The notes under the pieces: generated by a model
Seen by the model: the letters and a program-made list of their open reading frames with translations, nothing else
What the model was told of the DNA's origin: nothing
The model's database searches: none
Translations under genes and position numbers: made by a program
Shown here: positions 39,619 to 47,932 of the stretch, in pieces
Layout of the letters: each line of letters opens with the position of its first letter
Numbering within the stretch: the stretch's first letter is position 1
Source of the DNA: Skermania sp. ID1734
GTDB taxonomy: Bacteria > Actinomycetota > Actinomycetes > Mycobacteriales > Mycobacteriaceae
Assembly (NCBI RefSeq): GCF_007489285.1
Contig: NZ_VLIY01000001.1
Location: forward strand, 310,001-374,000
Reading direction: 5' to 3'
Length of the DNA stretch: 64,000 nt

Positions 39619-41078
39619 TGTTGCCGCGTTTGTTCCGAATCTGGCCTGCCGTGAGCTTGCGCGCGCAAGGTCCGCACGGCGTCGCGGACCCGGTCGAGCA
39701 ACGGCAGCGCGGAGATCGGCGCGCCGACGGCACCGCCATCGTGGGCGGCCAAGTTCGCCGCCAGCGCGTGTGCCCGTGCCCCCGCAGCTGCCGCGACGGC
39801 CGGATCCAGGCCAGCGGCCAGTAACGACCCGATGATGCCGGAGAGCACATCGCCGGCCCCGGCGGTCGACGCCCACGACCCGCCGGCTTCGTTGACCAGC
39901 ACCTGACCGGTTGGCGATGCGATCACCGTGGCGCGGCCCTTCAGCAACACGGTTACTCCCCAGTCGGCGGCGAGTCCGGTCACGGCAGCAACGCGATCGG
40001 CACCGACCTCTTCGCCGGTGAGACGGGCGAACTCGCCGGCGTGCGGGGTCAACACTGTGGGCGCCGATCGACCACGAACAAGCTCACTGTGTTCGGCCAG
40101 GACGGTGAGCCCGTCCGCGTCGATGAGCACCGGGAGGTCCGAGCCGAGGACCAGTGCCAACCGCTCGCGCGTCTCATCACCGGTGCCACCGCCGGGTCCG
40201 ATGACCCAGGCCTGGACCCGGCCAGCAGACTCGATGTCTGGTGCCGCAACAACTTCGGGATAGCGCGCGAGGACCTGGACCGCGGCCGACCCGGCATAGC
40301 GGACCATTCCCGAGGTCGCGGCCACCGCGGCGCCGCTGCACAGCACCGCCGCACCCGGATACTTCTCGCTTCCGGCACTGATCCCAACCACGCCTTGGGA
40401 GTATTTGTCGTCGTGCGGGCCAGGCACGGGCCACAGCCGCCCGACCTCGTCGGCGTCCAGCGCGCCCAGCCCCGACGGGTCCAGGCGCAGCCCGATGGGC
40501 ACCAGCTCCACTCGACCGCACTGCGGTGCCGCGAGCACGTGGACGCGTTTATAGGCGCCGAATGTGACTGTGACGTCCGCGCGAACGGCCGGACCAGCGA
40601 CCGCACCCGTGTCCGGGTCGACACCACTGGGCAGGTCGGCAGCGACGATCGGGGCGCGTATCTTGGCGACGAGTTCGGCGGCGTCCGGGCGCAGCGGCCC
40701 CTTGCCGGAAATGCCGACGATTCCGTCGATGACCAGCTCCGGACCGTCCAGCGTCGAGCCCACTCGACCACCCGAATTACGAAGCGCAGCAAGGCCTTTG
40801 ACGTGGGCGCGGTCCGGCTTCAGAAGTATCGCGGTGACGGCGGCGCCGCGACGTCGCAGCATTGAACCAGCGAACAGCACGTCCCCGCCGTTGTCGCCCG
40901 AGCCGACCAACAGCGTGACCCGCCGCCCGACGATGCCGCCGGTGCGCCGGCGCAGTTCTGCCGCGACGGCGACCGCGAGGCCGGTCGAGGCCCGCTGCAT
41001 GGGCACGCCCTCGGGCACGCGGGTGAACAATTCCGCTTCGGCGGTTCGTACCTCATCCGCCGTGTAGTAGTAGCGCAT
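39597..41078 (-). CDS. nnr: Bifunctional NAD(P)HX epimerase / ADP-dependent NAD(P)HX dehydratase
   Basis: A 493-residue metabolite-repair enzyme. The N-terminal YjeF_N epimerase domain has [21 protein letters not shown] and [14 protein letters not shown]; the C-terminal ribokinase-like dehydratase has VWVIGPGGG-type [26 protein letters not shown] and the anion-hole [14 protein letters not shown]. It restores hydrated NADH/NADPH. The start is ATG at 41078 ([10 protein letters not shown], as usual for the family); GTG four codons upstream is possible. It is directly upstream of and overlaps alr. Confidence 0.94.
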   Translation of the reverse strand: MRYYYTADEVRTAEAELFTRVPEGVPMQRASTGLAVAVAAELRRRTGGIVGRRVTLLVGSGDNGGDVLFAGSMLRRRGAAVTAILLKPDRAHVKGLAALRNSGGRVGSTLDGPELVIDGIVGISGKGPLRPDAAELVAKIRAPIVAADLPSGVDPDTGAVAGPAVRADVTVTFGAYKRVHVLAAPQCGRVELVPIGLRLDPSGLGALDADEVGRLWPVPGPHDDKYSQGVVGISAGSEKYPGAAVLCSGAAVAATSGMVRYAGSAAVQVLARYPEVVAAPDIESAGRVQAWVIGPGGGTGDETRERLALVLGSDLPVLIDADGLTVLAEHSELVRGRSAPTVLTPHAGEFARLTGEEVGADRVAAVTGLAADWGVTVLLKGRATVIASPTGQVLVNEAGGSWASTAGAGDVLSGIIGSLLAAGLDPAVAAAAGARAHALAANLAAHDGGAVGAPISALPLLDRVRDAVRTLRAQAHGRPDSEQTRQQWQTRKP

Positions 41079-41115
41079 CCTCTCCACCAACCGCCGGGCC
41101 GTTTACGCTTTCCCC

Positions 41116-41547
41116 ATGAACCGCGACCATTCGCTGCGACGTCTTCTCACGCTACCCATAGCAACCCTCGCAGCGGTGGCTGTTGTGTCGGCCTGCTCGC
41201 CCAATGACGAATCGAAGTCAGCGCCGAGTTCCACCGTGCCGGGCGTTGCCACCTCGGCCCCGACCGCAACGTCACAGGCTGCGGCAGCGGCGGCGACCGT
41301 CGAAGTCAAGGACATGAAGTTCTCACCGGCGACGGTGACGATCAAGGTCGGACAGACCGTCACCTGGAAGTTCGACGACAACGGCATCCCGCACACAGTT
41401 TCCGGCCTGCGCGACGTCGGCATGGGTATCGACAGTCCGATCCAGCGCGACGGCACCTACAGCCACACCTTCGACACTGCCGGCACTTTCGACTACATCT
41501 GCAGCCTGCACCCGCAGATGAAGGGCACGGTCGTCGTCAAGCCGTAG
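41116..41547 (+). CDS. Cupredoxin (plastocyanin-like) lipoprotein
   Basis: A 143-residue exported protein. A lipobox VSAC gives the lipidated C27; an Ala/Thr/Ser linker follows to about residue 62. The copper domain carries the type-1 ligands H93 (GIPHTV), C129, H132 and M135 in YICSLHPQM, so a blue-copper electron carrier anchored to the outer face of the membrane is expected. Partner unknown. It is divergent from the nnr gene with only 37 bp between starts and converges on glmS with five bases between stops. Confidence 0.9.
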   Translation: MNRDHSLRRLLTLPIATLAAVAVVSACSPNDESKSAPSSTVPGVATSAPTATSQAAAAAATVEVKDMKFSPATVTIKVGQTVTWKFDDNGIPHTVSGLRDVGMGIDSPIQRDGTYSHTFDTAGTFDYICSLHPQMKGTVVVKP

Positions 41548-41552
41548 CGAAG

Positions 41553-43421
41553 CTATTCGACAGTGACCGACTTCGCCAGGTTGCGCGGCTTGTCCACGTC
41601 GTAGCCGCGGGCTTGGGCGACCTCGGCCGCGAACACCTGCAGCGGGACCGTGGACAGCAGCGGTTGCAGCAGCGTCGGCGCCGCCGGGATCTCGATGAGG
41701 TGGTCCGCGAACGGCCGGACCGTCTCATCGCCTTCCTCGGCGATGACGATCGTTCGCGCGCCACGCGCCTGGATCTCGCGGATGTTGCTGAGCAGCTTGG
41801 CATGCAGCACGGCCCGGCCCTTCGGCGAGGGCATCACCACCATCACCGGCAGGCCTTCCTCGATGAGTGCGATCGGGCCGTGCTTGAGCTCGCCGGCGGC
41901 GAAGCCCTCGGCGTGCATGTAGGCCAGCTCCTTGAGCTTCAGCGCACCCTCGAGCGCCACCGGATAGCCGACGTGGCGACCCAAGAACAGCACGGTCGTG
42001 GAATGCGCCAGCTCACGCGCTAGCGCCCGCACCGGTTCAACGGTTTCGAGCACCCGATCGATCAGCTTCGGCATCGCCTCCAACTCGGCGAATTCGTGGG
42101 CAACCTCGTCGGGGTACTTGGTGCCGCGTGCCTGCGCCAACGCAAGGCCGACCAGGTAATTCGCCGTCACCTGCGCAAGGAACGCCTTGGTGGAGGCGAC
42201 GCCGATCTCCGGCCCGGCCCGGGTGTAGAGCACCGCGTCGGACTCGCGCGGGATCTGTGCGCCGTTGGTGTTGCACACGGCCAGCACGCGGGCTTTCTGA
42301 GTCTTCGCATGGCGGACCGCCTCGAGGGTGTCCGCCGTTTCACCGGACTGCGATATCGCGACGACCAGCGTGGAGCGGTCCAGGACCGGATCCCGGTAAC
42401 GGAATTCGCTGGCGAGTTCCACCTCGACGGGAAGCCGTGTCCAGTGCTCGATCGCGTACTTGGCGACCAGACCGGAGTGATAGGCACTGCCACAGGCGAC
42501 GACGAACACCTTGTCGACATCGCGCAGTTCTTGATCGGAGAGTCGCTGCTCGTCGAGCACGATCTTGCCGTCGGCGAAGTGCCCGAGCAGCGTGTCGCCG
42601 ACAGCGGCCGGCTGTTCTTCGATCTCCTTGAGCATGAAGTAGTCGTGGCCACCCTTTTCTGCGGCCGCGAGATCCCAGTCGATCTTGAAGTGCCGGGAGT
42701 TGACTTCGTCGTCGTTGCCGTCGAAGTCGAGGATTGTGTGACCGTCGGCACGGATCACCACTACCTGGTCCTGGCCGAGCTCCACGGCATTGCGGGTGTG
42801 CTCGATGAACGCCGCGACATCGGAACCGACGAACGTTTCGCCGTCGCCAAGGCCGACGACCAGCGGCGTGGAGCGACGCGCCGCCACGATCATGTCCGGG
42901 TGGTCGGCGTGGGCGAACACCAGCGTGAAGTGGCCCTCGAGGCGCCGCAGCACCGAAAGCGCGCTGCCCACGAAATCGCCAGCCGTCGGTCCGTCGTGAT
43001 ACGCACGCGCGAGCATCTGCACCGCAACCTCGGTGTCGGTGTCGCTGGAGAATTCGACACCGTCGTGTTCGAGTTCGGCGCGCAGCGGCGCGAAGTTTTC
43101 GATGATGCCGTTGTGGACTACGGCGATCTTGCCAGCCGTGTCGCGGTGCGGGTGCGCGTTGCGGTCGGTTGGACCGCCGTGCGTCGCCCAGCGGGTGTGG
43201 CCGATGCCGGTGGTACCGGCGAAACGTTCGCGGCCCGCCTCGGCGAGTTCTGCCTCGAGGTTGGCCAACCGGCCCGCCTTGCGTTCGACGGCCAATCCAC
43301 CGTGACCGTCGAGGATCGCGATCCCAGCGGAGTCGTAACCGCGGTACTCCATTCGGCGCAATGCCTCGACCACTACGTCCAAGGCGGCGCGGTGGCCGAC
43401 ATAACCCACGATTCCGCACAT
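41553..43421 (-). CDS. glmS: Glutamine-fructose-6-phosphate aminotransferase
   Basis: A 622-residue enzyme making glucosamine-6-phosphate for cell-wall precursors. The class II glutaminase starts MCGIVGYVG with C2 nucleophile after Met removal; GHTRWATHG and VVHNGIIEN follow. Two SIS domains (ACGSAYHSG and ISQSGETADTLEA; later LGRHVGYPVALEGALKLKE) bind fructose-6-P. The ATG at 43421 is fixed by the need for Cys at position 2. No glmS riboswitch is expected or seen. GlmM, the next enzyme of the pathway, is 6 kb away. Confidence 0.97.
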   Translation of the reverse strand: MCGIVGYVGHRAALDVVVEALRRMEYRGYDSAGIAILDGHGGLAVERKAGRLANLEAELAEAGRERFAGTTGIGHTRWATHGGPTDRNAHPHRDTAGKIAVVHNGIIENFAPLRAELEHDGVEFSSDTDTEVAVQMLARAYHDGPTAGDFVGSALSVLRRLEGHFTLVFAHADHPDMIVAARRSTPLVVGLGDGETFVGSDVAAFIEHTRNAVELGQDQVVVIRADGHTILDFDGNDDEVNSRHFKIDWDLAAAEKGGHDYFMLKEIEEQPAAVGDTLLGHFADGKIVLDEQRLSDQELRDVDKVFVVACGSAYHSGLVAKYAIEHWTRLPVEVELASEFRYRDPVLDRSTLVVAISQSGETADTLEAVRHAKTQKARVLAVCNTNGAQIPRESDAVLYTRAGPEIGVASTKAFLAQVTANYLVGLALAQARGTKYPDEVAHEFAELEAMPKLIDRVLETVEPVRALARELAHSTTVLFLGRHVGYPVALEGALKLKELAYMHAEGFAAGELKHGPIALIEEGLPVMVVMPSPKGRAVLHAKLLSNIREIQARGARTIVIAEEGDETVRPFADHLIEIPAAPTLLQPLLSTVPLQVFAAEVAQARGYDVDKPRNLAKSVTVE

Positions 43422-43504
43422 GGTGCTCCAGCGTACTGGGATTGCGGGCCCGCTCGCGCACCGTCCGGCCACGGTGCGACGCTCGGTCGGATAACGTCTT
43501 GTCC

Positions 43505-44359
43505 GTGTCATCCTCCGTCAAGGCGTTGATGTCAAAACTGGCCAATCGCGGTCCGCATCGCGTATTGCGCGGTGACCTGGCAATTGCCGGCCAGCCGGGA
43601 GTGGTCTACACGCCCGGATCCGGGCTCGGACTGCCCGCGGTTGCGTTTGCACACGGCTGGCTCGCGGGCGCCGACAACTATCGGACGTTGCTCGAGCATC
43701 TGGCGTCCTGGGGAATCGTCGCGGTGGCGCCGAACAATGAGCGCGGCCCGATGCCTTCGCACGTCGGACTGGCCGCGGACCTGCGAACCTGCCTGGACAT
43801 TTGCACCGGCGTCCGGCTGGGCGCCGGTGACATCAGCGTCAACCGGGAGCGGCTCGCATTCGCCGGCCACGGCATGGGCGGTGGGGCTGCAGTACTGGCC
43901 GCGGCGCGGCGTCCCGTTGCGGCGGTGGCCGCGCTGTACCCGGCACCGACCTCACCGGCGGCCGAGTCCGTGGCGCCGGAGGTGAAAGCGCCGGGCCTGA
44001 TCGTTGCCGCGGCCTCCGATATCGACGGACCGGATGCGAACGCGGCCAAACTCGCGGCCGCCTGGGGTGGCGACGCGGTGTTGCGCGCGGTCGACAAGGC
44101 CAGCCACAACGGCCTCGCCGAGGGCCGACGCGTCCTCGCCGCGCTCGGTGCCGGCAAAGCCGACAAGAAGACGCAAAAGGCGACGCGAGCGCTGTTGACC
44201 GGCTTCTTGCTGTACACGTTGACCGCGGACAAGACCTACAGCGACTTCGCCGACCCCGACGCCACGGTGCCCAAAACGCATGTCATCGACCCACATGCGC
44301 CTCAGGACGAGGAGCATCGCGGTCGACTGGGTCAGGTCAGCCAACTCTTGGGTCGATAG
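43505..44359 (+). CDS. Alpha/beta-hydrolase-fold protein with Gly in place of the nucleophile
   Basis: A 284-residue protein resembling Rv3438 and chlorophyllase/dienelactone-hydrolase-like folds: LPAVAFAHGWLAGADNYRTLL (oxyanion HG), ASWGIVAVAPNNERGP, and the elbow FAGHGMGGGAAVLAAARR. The position of the catalytic Ser is Gly123 (codon GGC), so ordinary hydrolysis is unlikely. A histidine in VDKASHNGLAE is retained. The start is GTG at 43505 (MSSSVKALMSK), ATG 43529 being an alternative. It is divergent from glmS and its end overlaps a small convergent gene by 28 bases. Confidence 0.82.
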   Translation: MSSSVKALMSKLANRGPHRVLRGDLAIAGQPGVVYTPGSGLGLPAVAFAHGWLAGADNYRTLLEHLASWGIVAVAPNNERGPMPSHVGLAADLRTCLDICTGVRLGAGDISVNRERLAFAGHGMGGGAAVLAAARRPVAAVAALYPAPTSPAAESVAPEVKAPGLIVAAASDIDGPDANAAKLAAAWGGDAVLRAVDKASHNGLAEGRRVLAALGAGKADKKTQKATRALLTGFLLYTLTADKTYSDFADPDATVPKTHVIDPHAPQDEEHRGRLGQVSQLLGR

Positions 44360-44529
44360 CAGATCTCGTCCGGATCCTCGGTCTGCTGCGCCTTCGGCGC
44401 ACGGCGTCGATCGGCCGCCGCGCCTGTTTTGGTCATCGACCGCGCCGCCGCCGTTGCCTCGGCCTGGATGCGGGCGCAGGCTTGCCGGTGTTCTGCGGCG
44501 ATGTGCTCGATGATGTCGGCATACGTCAC
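44332..44529 (-). CDS. Small protein at the end of the type-VII-associated unit (65 aa)
   Basis: A 65-residue protein whose GTG start overlaps the stop of the 470-residue gene (GTGA). The first half is helical and charged (DIIEHIAAEHRQACARIQAE), the second half basic and probably disordered, ending YRPKSWLT. No signal or membrane segment. I do not recognise it, and I recall no equivalent at this spot in M. tuberculosis. Its stop lies inside the convergent hydrolase-like gene. Confidence 0.55.
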   Translation of the reverse strand: MTYADIIEHIAAEHRQACARIQAEATAAARSMTKTGAAADRRRAPKAQQTEDPDEICYRPKSWLT

Positions 44530-45938
44530 AGCGGGCCGGCCTCGGCAAGGATGGCGCCGACGTCTGGCGGCGGGGCGGGTGCCGGTGCCGCGGGCGGAGC
44601 GGATTCCTCAGATGTGGTGCGCCGCGCCGACTGTGCCGCTAATACCGGCGGCACCGGATTGGGCGCTGGTGGCGGCGCTTGCGGCACCTCGCCAACCGGC
44701 GGTGCGGTTGCCGGAACCTCGGGGGCGATGGTCGGCGTGCCGTCGCGGCCGAACTGCAAGGTGTAGGTCTCGGCATGACCATCAGCGCCGGTCACGTCAA
44801 GACTCACTTCTCCGCCGGTCGCCTCCGCAATCCGCACATGCGTCCCCGGCACATCGAATTCGATCGCGGGCGCAGGATCGGGGCCGGTGGCGGCGGCACC
44901 GGTCTGCTCCGGCGGTGGTTGGTTGCCGCTTGGCGGCGAGTCATCACCGGGTACCTGCTCTGGATCGTCTGGTGCGTGCTCAGCGATCTGGTCACCGATC
45001 GCGGTGATCGTGTCGAGGACGGTCTCCGAAAGCGCTTGTGCTACTTGGCCACCGGCCTTGATCGCCTCGACCGCCACCGGGGTGAACTCGTCGATGAGGC
45101 TCACGATGGTCTCGCCGATGCCGTCAAAGGCGCCGCCGGTGGCCGCACCGGAGTCGCTGGCGGTAGTCGTGTCGCCGTCCGAGGGTTGCGTGCTCGCACC
45201 GGTGTCATCACGCTCCTGTTCGGAACTGTCGTCCACCTCGGACAGCGCATCACCAAGCGTTGCGAGGATGGTCCGCACCGCGTCGTCGGTGTGCTGGCAC
45301 AGCTGCATGAAGCCGGTCAGGATCGCCTCAGCTCGCGGCGCGAAGACATTGCTCAGCCAATCACTGCACAACTGCGCCACTTGTTCCGCTGCTGCGGACT
45401 CGTCGGCCGTGAGCTGCGGGAACAGCCGTAAGACTGGATCGGTAACGCGCCCCGTGTCCGCAGCCGCGATGACGCCGTCGACATCCGCCAAGGTGGCCCC
45501 GGCGATGTGGTCGGAGGCAAAGGACGCCGCGGTGTCGGCCTTGCGTTGCACAACCGAATGCAGAGCGGTCGCCGCCGCCCCGAATGCCGCGGCGGCATTG
45601 TCCAGTGTTGTCGTAACCCCGGCCACGCGGGCGATACGCGGCACGGGCGCCGAGCCGTCGACCCAGGCGGAGGCCAACTCATCCGCCAGCCCATCCTGTC
45701 GCGAATAATGTTCGCACGCAGCCAAGTTGGCCTGTTCCACCGCGGCTGCCGCGTGGGCCAGCTGGCCGAGGTTAACTCCGCGCTGCTCGTCATAGGATTC
45801 GCGCAACTGCTCCGGTGTGTATCCGTCCGGTGCGATGCGGAGGTAGCGTGCCGCGAGTTCCTGGACGTGTCGAAGTCCGTGGACGCCGGTGTCCAAAATG
45901 TCGCTGCTGGATCTGACGTCGCCGCCTCCGGCTCTCAC
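44526..45938 (-). CDS. Rv3439c-like Ala/Pro-rich protein, type VII associated
   Basis: A 470-residue acidic protein. Residues 1-235 are long Ala-rich helices (YDEQRGVNLGQLAHAAAAVE, LDNAAAAFGAAATALHSVVQ), reminiscent of Esx/Esp helical bundles. Then come an acidic low-complexity linker, a hydrophobic helix region (VAVEAIKAGGQVAQALSETV), a beta-strand domain (IEFDVPGTHVRIAEATGGE...ETYTLQFGRDGTP, about 360-405) and a Pro/Ala-rich tail. No Sec signal. It overlaps the EspC-like gene upstream and the 65-residue gene downstream by GTGA each. Position corresponds to Rv3439c between glmS and glmM. A secreted or T7SS-bound role is inferred from context. Confidence 0.75.
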   Translation of the reverse strand: MRAGGGDVRSSSDILDTGVHGLRHVQELAARYLRIAPDGYTPEQLRESYDEQRGVNLGQLAHAAAAVEQANLAACEHYSRQDGLADELASAWVDGSAPVPRIARVAGVTTTLDNAAAAFGAAATALHSVVQRKADTAASFASDHIAGATLADVDGVIAAADTGRVTDPVLRLFPQLTADESAAAEQVAQLCSDWLSNVFAPRAEAILTGFMQLCQHTDDAVRTILATLGDALSEVDDSSEQERDDTGASTQPSDGDTTTASDSGAATGGAFDGIGETIVSLIDEFTPVAVEAIKAGGQVAQALSETVLDTITAIGDQIAEHAPDDPEQVPGDDSPPSGNQPPPEQTGAAATGPDPAPAIEFDVPGTHVRIAEATGGEVSLDVTGADGHAETYTLQFGRDGTPTIAPEVPATAPPVGEVPQAPPPAPNPVPPVLAAQSARRTTSEESAPPAAPAPAPPPDVGAILAEAGPL

Positions 45939-46231
45939 CGCACCGCCCGTCCGATGGTGGTCGCGCTCTCCTCGTCTTCAGCGACAATTCGATCCACCAT
46001 CGCGCGCAACGTTGCGGCAGTGAATTCGGTCGCGCCATGCCAGTGGGTAAGCAATTCGGAAACTCGCACGAGGCCGTCATCGATTCGCCGGCCCGCGTCC
46101 GCGTACTGCGCGCCGGTGTGCGCGGGACCAAAACGGCAGTGATGCATTGCGGTTTGGCCACCGCGCAACTCCTCGGCAGAAGTAACCAAGGAGTCCGCAA
46201 TCTCGCGTACCTTCGCCACATCCACGTTCAT
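45935..46231 (-). CDS. EspC/WXG-like small protein (Rv3440c-like)
   Basis: A 98-residue helical protein similar in size and layout to EspC-type (T7SS_ESX_EspC) proteins and Rv3440c: VREIADSLVTSAEELRGGQT, a short turn with HHCRFGPAHTGAQYADAG, then DDGLVRVSELLTHWHGATEF. W64-H-G66 forms a W-X-G. It is the first gene of a three-gene run with GTGA overlaps. Export by a type VII system is plausible, but ESX-4 lies 8 kb away and pairing is unproven. Confidence 0.72.
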   Translation of the reverse strand: MNVDVAKVREIADSLVTSAEELRGGQTAMHHCRFGPAHTGAQYADAGRRIDDGLVRVSELLTHWHGATEFTAATLRAMVDRIVAEDEESATTIGRAVR

Positions 46232-46323
46232 GAACCGCCCCCATCCCGAGTCCTCAGCAGGCCAGGTTGGCCCCTATCGAGATGGACGCACTCGTGGTCG
46301 TGGTGGTTCCGTGGGAGTGCCCG

Positions 46324-47826
46324 TCAGAACGGAAATCCGGTTCCAAAGCTTGGTCCGCCAAAGAACCCGCCGCCACCGGTCGGACCCGTCGCTCCCGGGA
46401 GTCCCGTGGCGCCGGTCGGCCCCGACGTTCCGGGCGTCCCGGCTTGGCCGTTTTGGCCAGGGAAAGCGAAGCCGCCACAGCAGTACCCACCGTTGCCGGT
46501 GCCGATTGTGCCGGCGGTCCCACCGTTACCGCCGGCACCGCCGATTCCACCGGCGCCGTTGGCGCCACCAGCACCGCCCGGACCGCTGAGCCCGAGAAGC
46601 CCACTGGTGCCCCCGGCGCCGCCGGCACCACCATTGCCGCCCGCACCGCCGGCGCCACCAGTACCGCCAGCGCCGCCGTTGCCTGCATTGCCGCCAATAG
46701 CGAATCCACCTATGGAACCACCGTTGTCTTTGCCAATGTTGCCGCCATTACCGCCATTTCCGCCGACAGCACCGGCCCCGCCGCTACCTCCGGCGCCGCC
46801 GGTACCCCCGGCTCCGCCGCTACCCACCAACGAGGCACCATTGCCGCCCTTACCGCCGGCACCCCCGGTTCCGCCGGCGCCGCCGGCGGTACCTTGACCG
46901 CCGGCCCCGCCGTTTCCGGCATTGCCACCCTGGGCGTATCCACCGATCGTCAGGCCGTTGCTGTCGGCGATGCTGCCGCCATTGCCGCCGTTCGCGCCTT
47001 GTCCACCGTTGCCCCCGTCGCCGGCGTTTCCGCCGACCGAAATCCCTGCGATATTCGCGCCATTGCCATTAGCGATATTGCCGCCATTTCCACCGGAAAC
47101 CCCTGGTGCAGTGCCGTTTGCACCATTACCGGCGTTGGCGCCAACGGCGTAACCCCCGATCGTCGCGCCGTTGCCGTCGCCAAGCGATGTCCCGTTTGCG
47201 GCGCTGCCGGCGGATGGATTGACGCCCGCGAGCCCGGCCACACCGGCGCCCCCGGCCCCGCCGACGCCGCCATTGCCGAGGAGCAGACCGGCGTTGCCGC
47301 CATTACCGCCGGCCGCGCCCAAACCACCCATGCCGCCTGCGCCGCCGTTACCAACCAGCAGTCCGCCGAGTCCGCCGTTGCCACCTGCCTGGCCCGGCAT
47401 CAGCCCAGGACCACCGGCGCCTCCGTTACCGACCAGGCCCGCATTTCCGCCATTCTGGCCCGGACCACCGGCGCCCCCGTTGCCGACCAGTAACCCGCCG
47501 TTCTGGCCCGGACCACCGTCCCCCACCAGGAGTCCGCCGGGACCGACCAGGCCCAAGACCGGCGTGCCGGTTCCTACTCCGAATAGCGAGAGCAGCGGGT
47601 TGGTGGCGATCGGCGCCGGAGTCGACGGAGTCGTCGTTACCGGTGGGGTAACCGTGAACAACGAGGAGAAGAAGGCGGAGAAGCCGAAGTCCGCCGCGCT
47701 GGGCGTCGGTGCCGCGTCTGCCATCCCTGTGGCCGAACCCGCACCGAGAACGCCAACCGTCGCGGCACTGGCAACCATTACCTTTCTCGACCGACCTAGC
47801 GCAACACGCTGCCGATGCTTGGCCAT
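46324..47826 (-). CDS. PGRS-like Gly/Ala/Asn-repeat secreted protein lacking a PE domain
   Basis: A 500-residue protein. A Sec-type signal (basic MAKHRQRVALGRSRK, hydrophobic stretch, ADA|A cleavage near 38) is followed by a Pro/Thr linker and an extended array of GGAGGxGGx and GGNGGN units (about 95-445) like mycobacterial PE_PGRS proteins. There is no PE domain. Around 449-450 is a Cys-Cys pair, then about ten G-X-Y triplets (457-486, collagen-like) and a terminal GGPSFGTGFPF. The start is ATG at 47826 with GGAAGGAAC upstream. Likely a surface or secreted protein; role unknown. It lies 92 bp ahead of the EspC-like operon on the same strand. Confidence 0.85.
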   Translation of the reverse strand: MAKHRQRVALGRSRKVMVASAATVGVLGAGSATGMADAAPTPSAADFGFSAFFSSLFTVTPPVTTTPSTPAPIATNPLLSLFGVGTGTPVLGLVGPGGLLVGDGGPGQNGGLLVGNGGAGGPGQNGGNAGLVGNGGAGGPGLMPGQAGGNGGLGGLLVGNGGAGGMGGLGAAGGNGGNAGLLLGNGGVGGAGGAGVAGLAGVNPSAGSAANGTSLGDGNGATIGGYAVGANAGNGANGTAPGVSGGNGGNIANGNGANIAGISVGGNAGDGGNGGQGANGGNGGSIADSNGLTIGGYAQGGNAGNGGAGGQGTAGGAGGTGGAGGKGGNGASLVGSGGAGGTGGAGGSGGAGAVGGNGGNGGNIGKDNGGSIGGFAIGGNAGNGGAGGTGGAGGAGGNGGAGGAGGTSGLLGLSGPGGAGGANGAGGIGGAGGNGGTAGTIGTGNGGYCCGGFAFPGQNGQAGTPGTSGPTGATGLPGATGPTGGGGFFGGPSFGTGFPF

Positions 47827-47932
47827 CAGATGTTCCTTCCGACAAAGGACGCACATGGGTTTGCTAAACAATCGGCAATGCGACCGGTTTGTTACCCACA
47901 CCACATACCCCGTGGTCGCTTTAATCGAACCG

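Noticed and set aside
46267-47493. Long plus-strand frames opposite the PGRS-like gene
   Set aside because: The repetitive Gly codons give repetitive Pro/Ala/Thr on the other strand; the signal peptide, start and ribosome site support only the minus strand.
46324-47500. Dense short repeats that might suggest a CRISPR or satellite array
   Set aside because: The period follows codons for Gly/Ala/Asn with no constant repeat-spacer structure.
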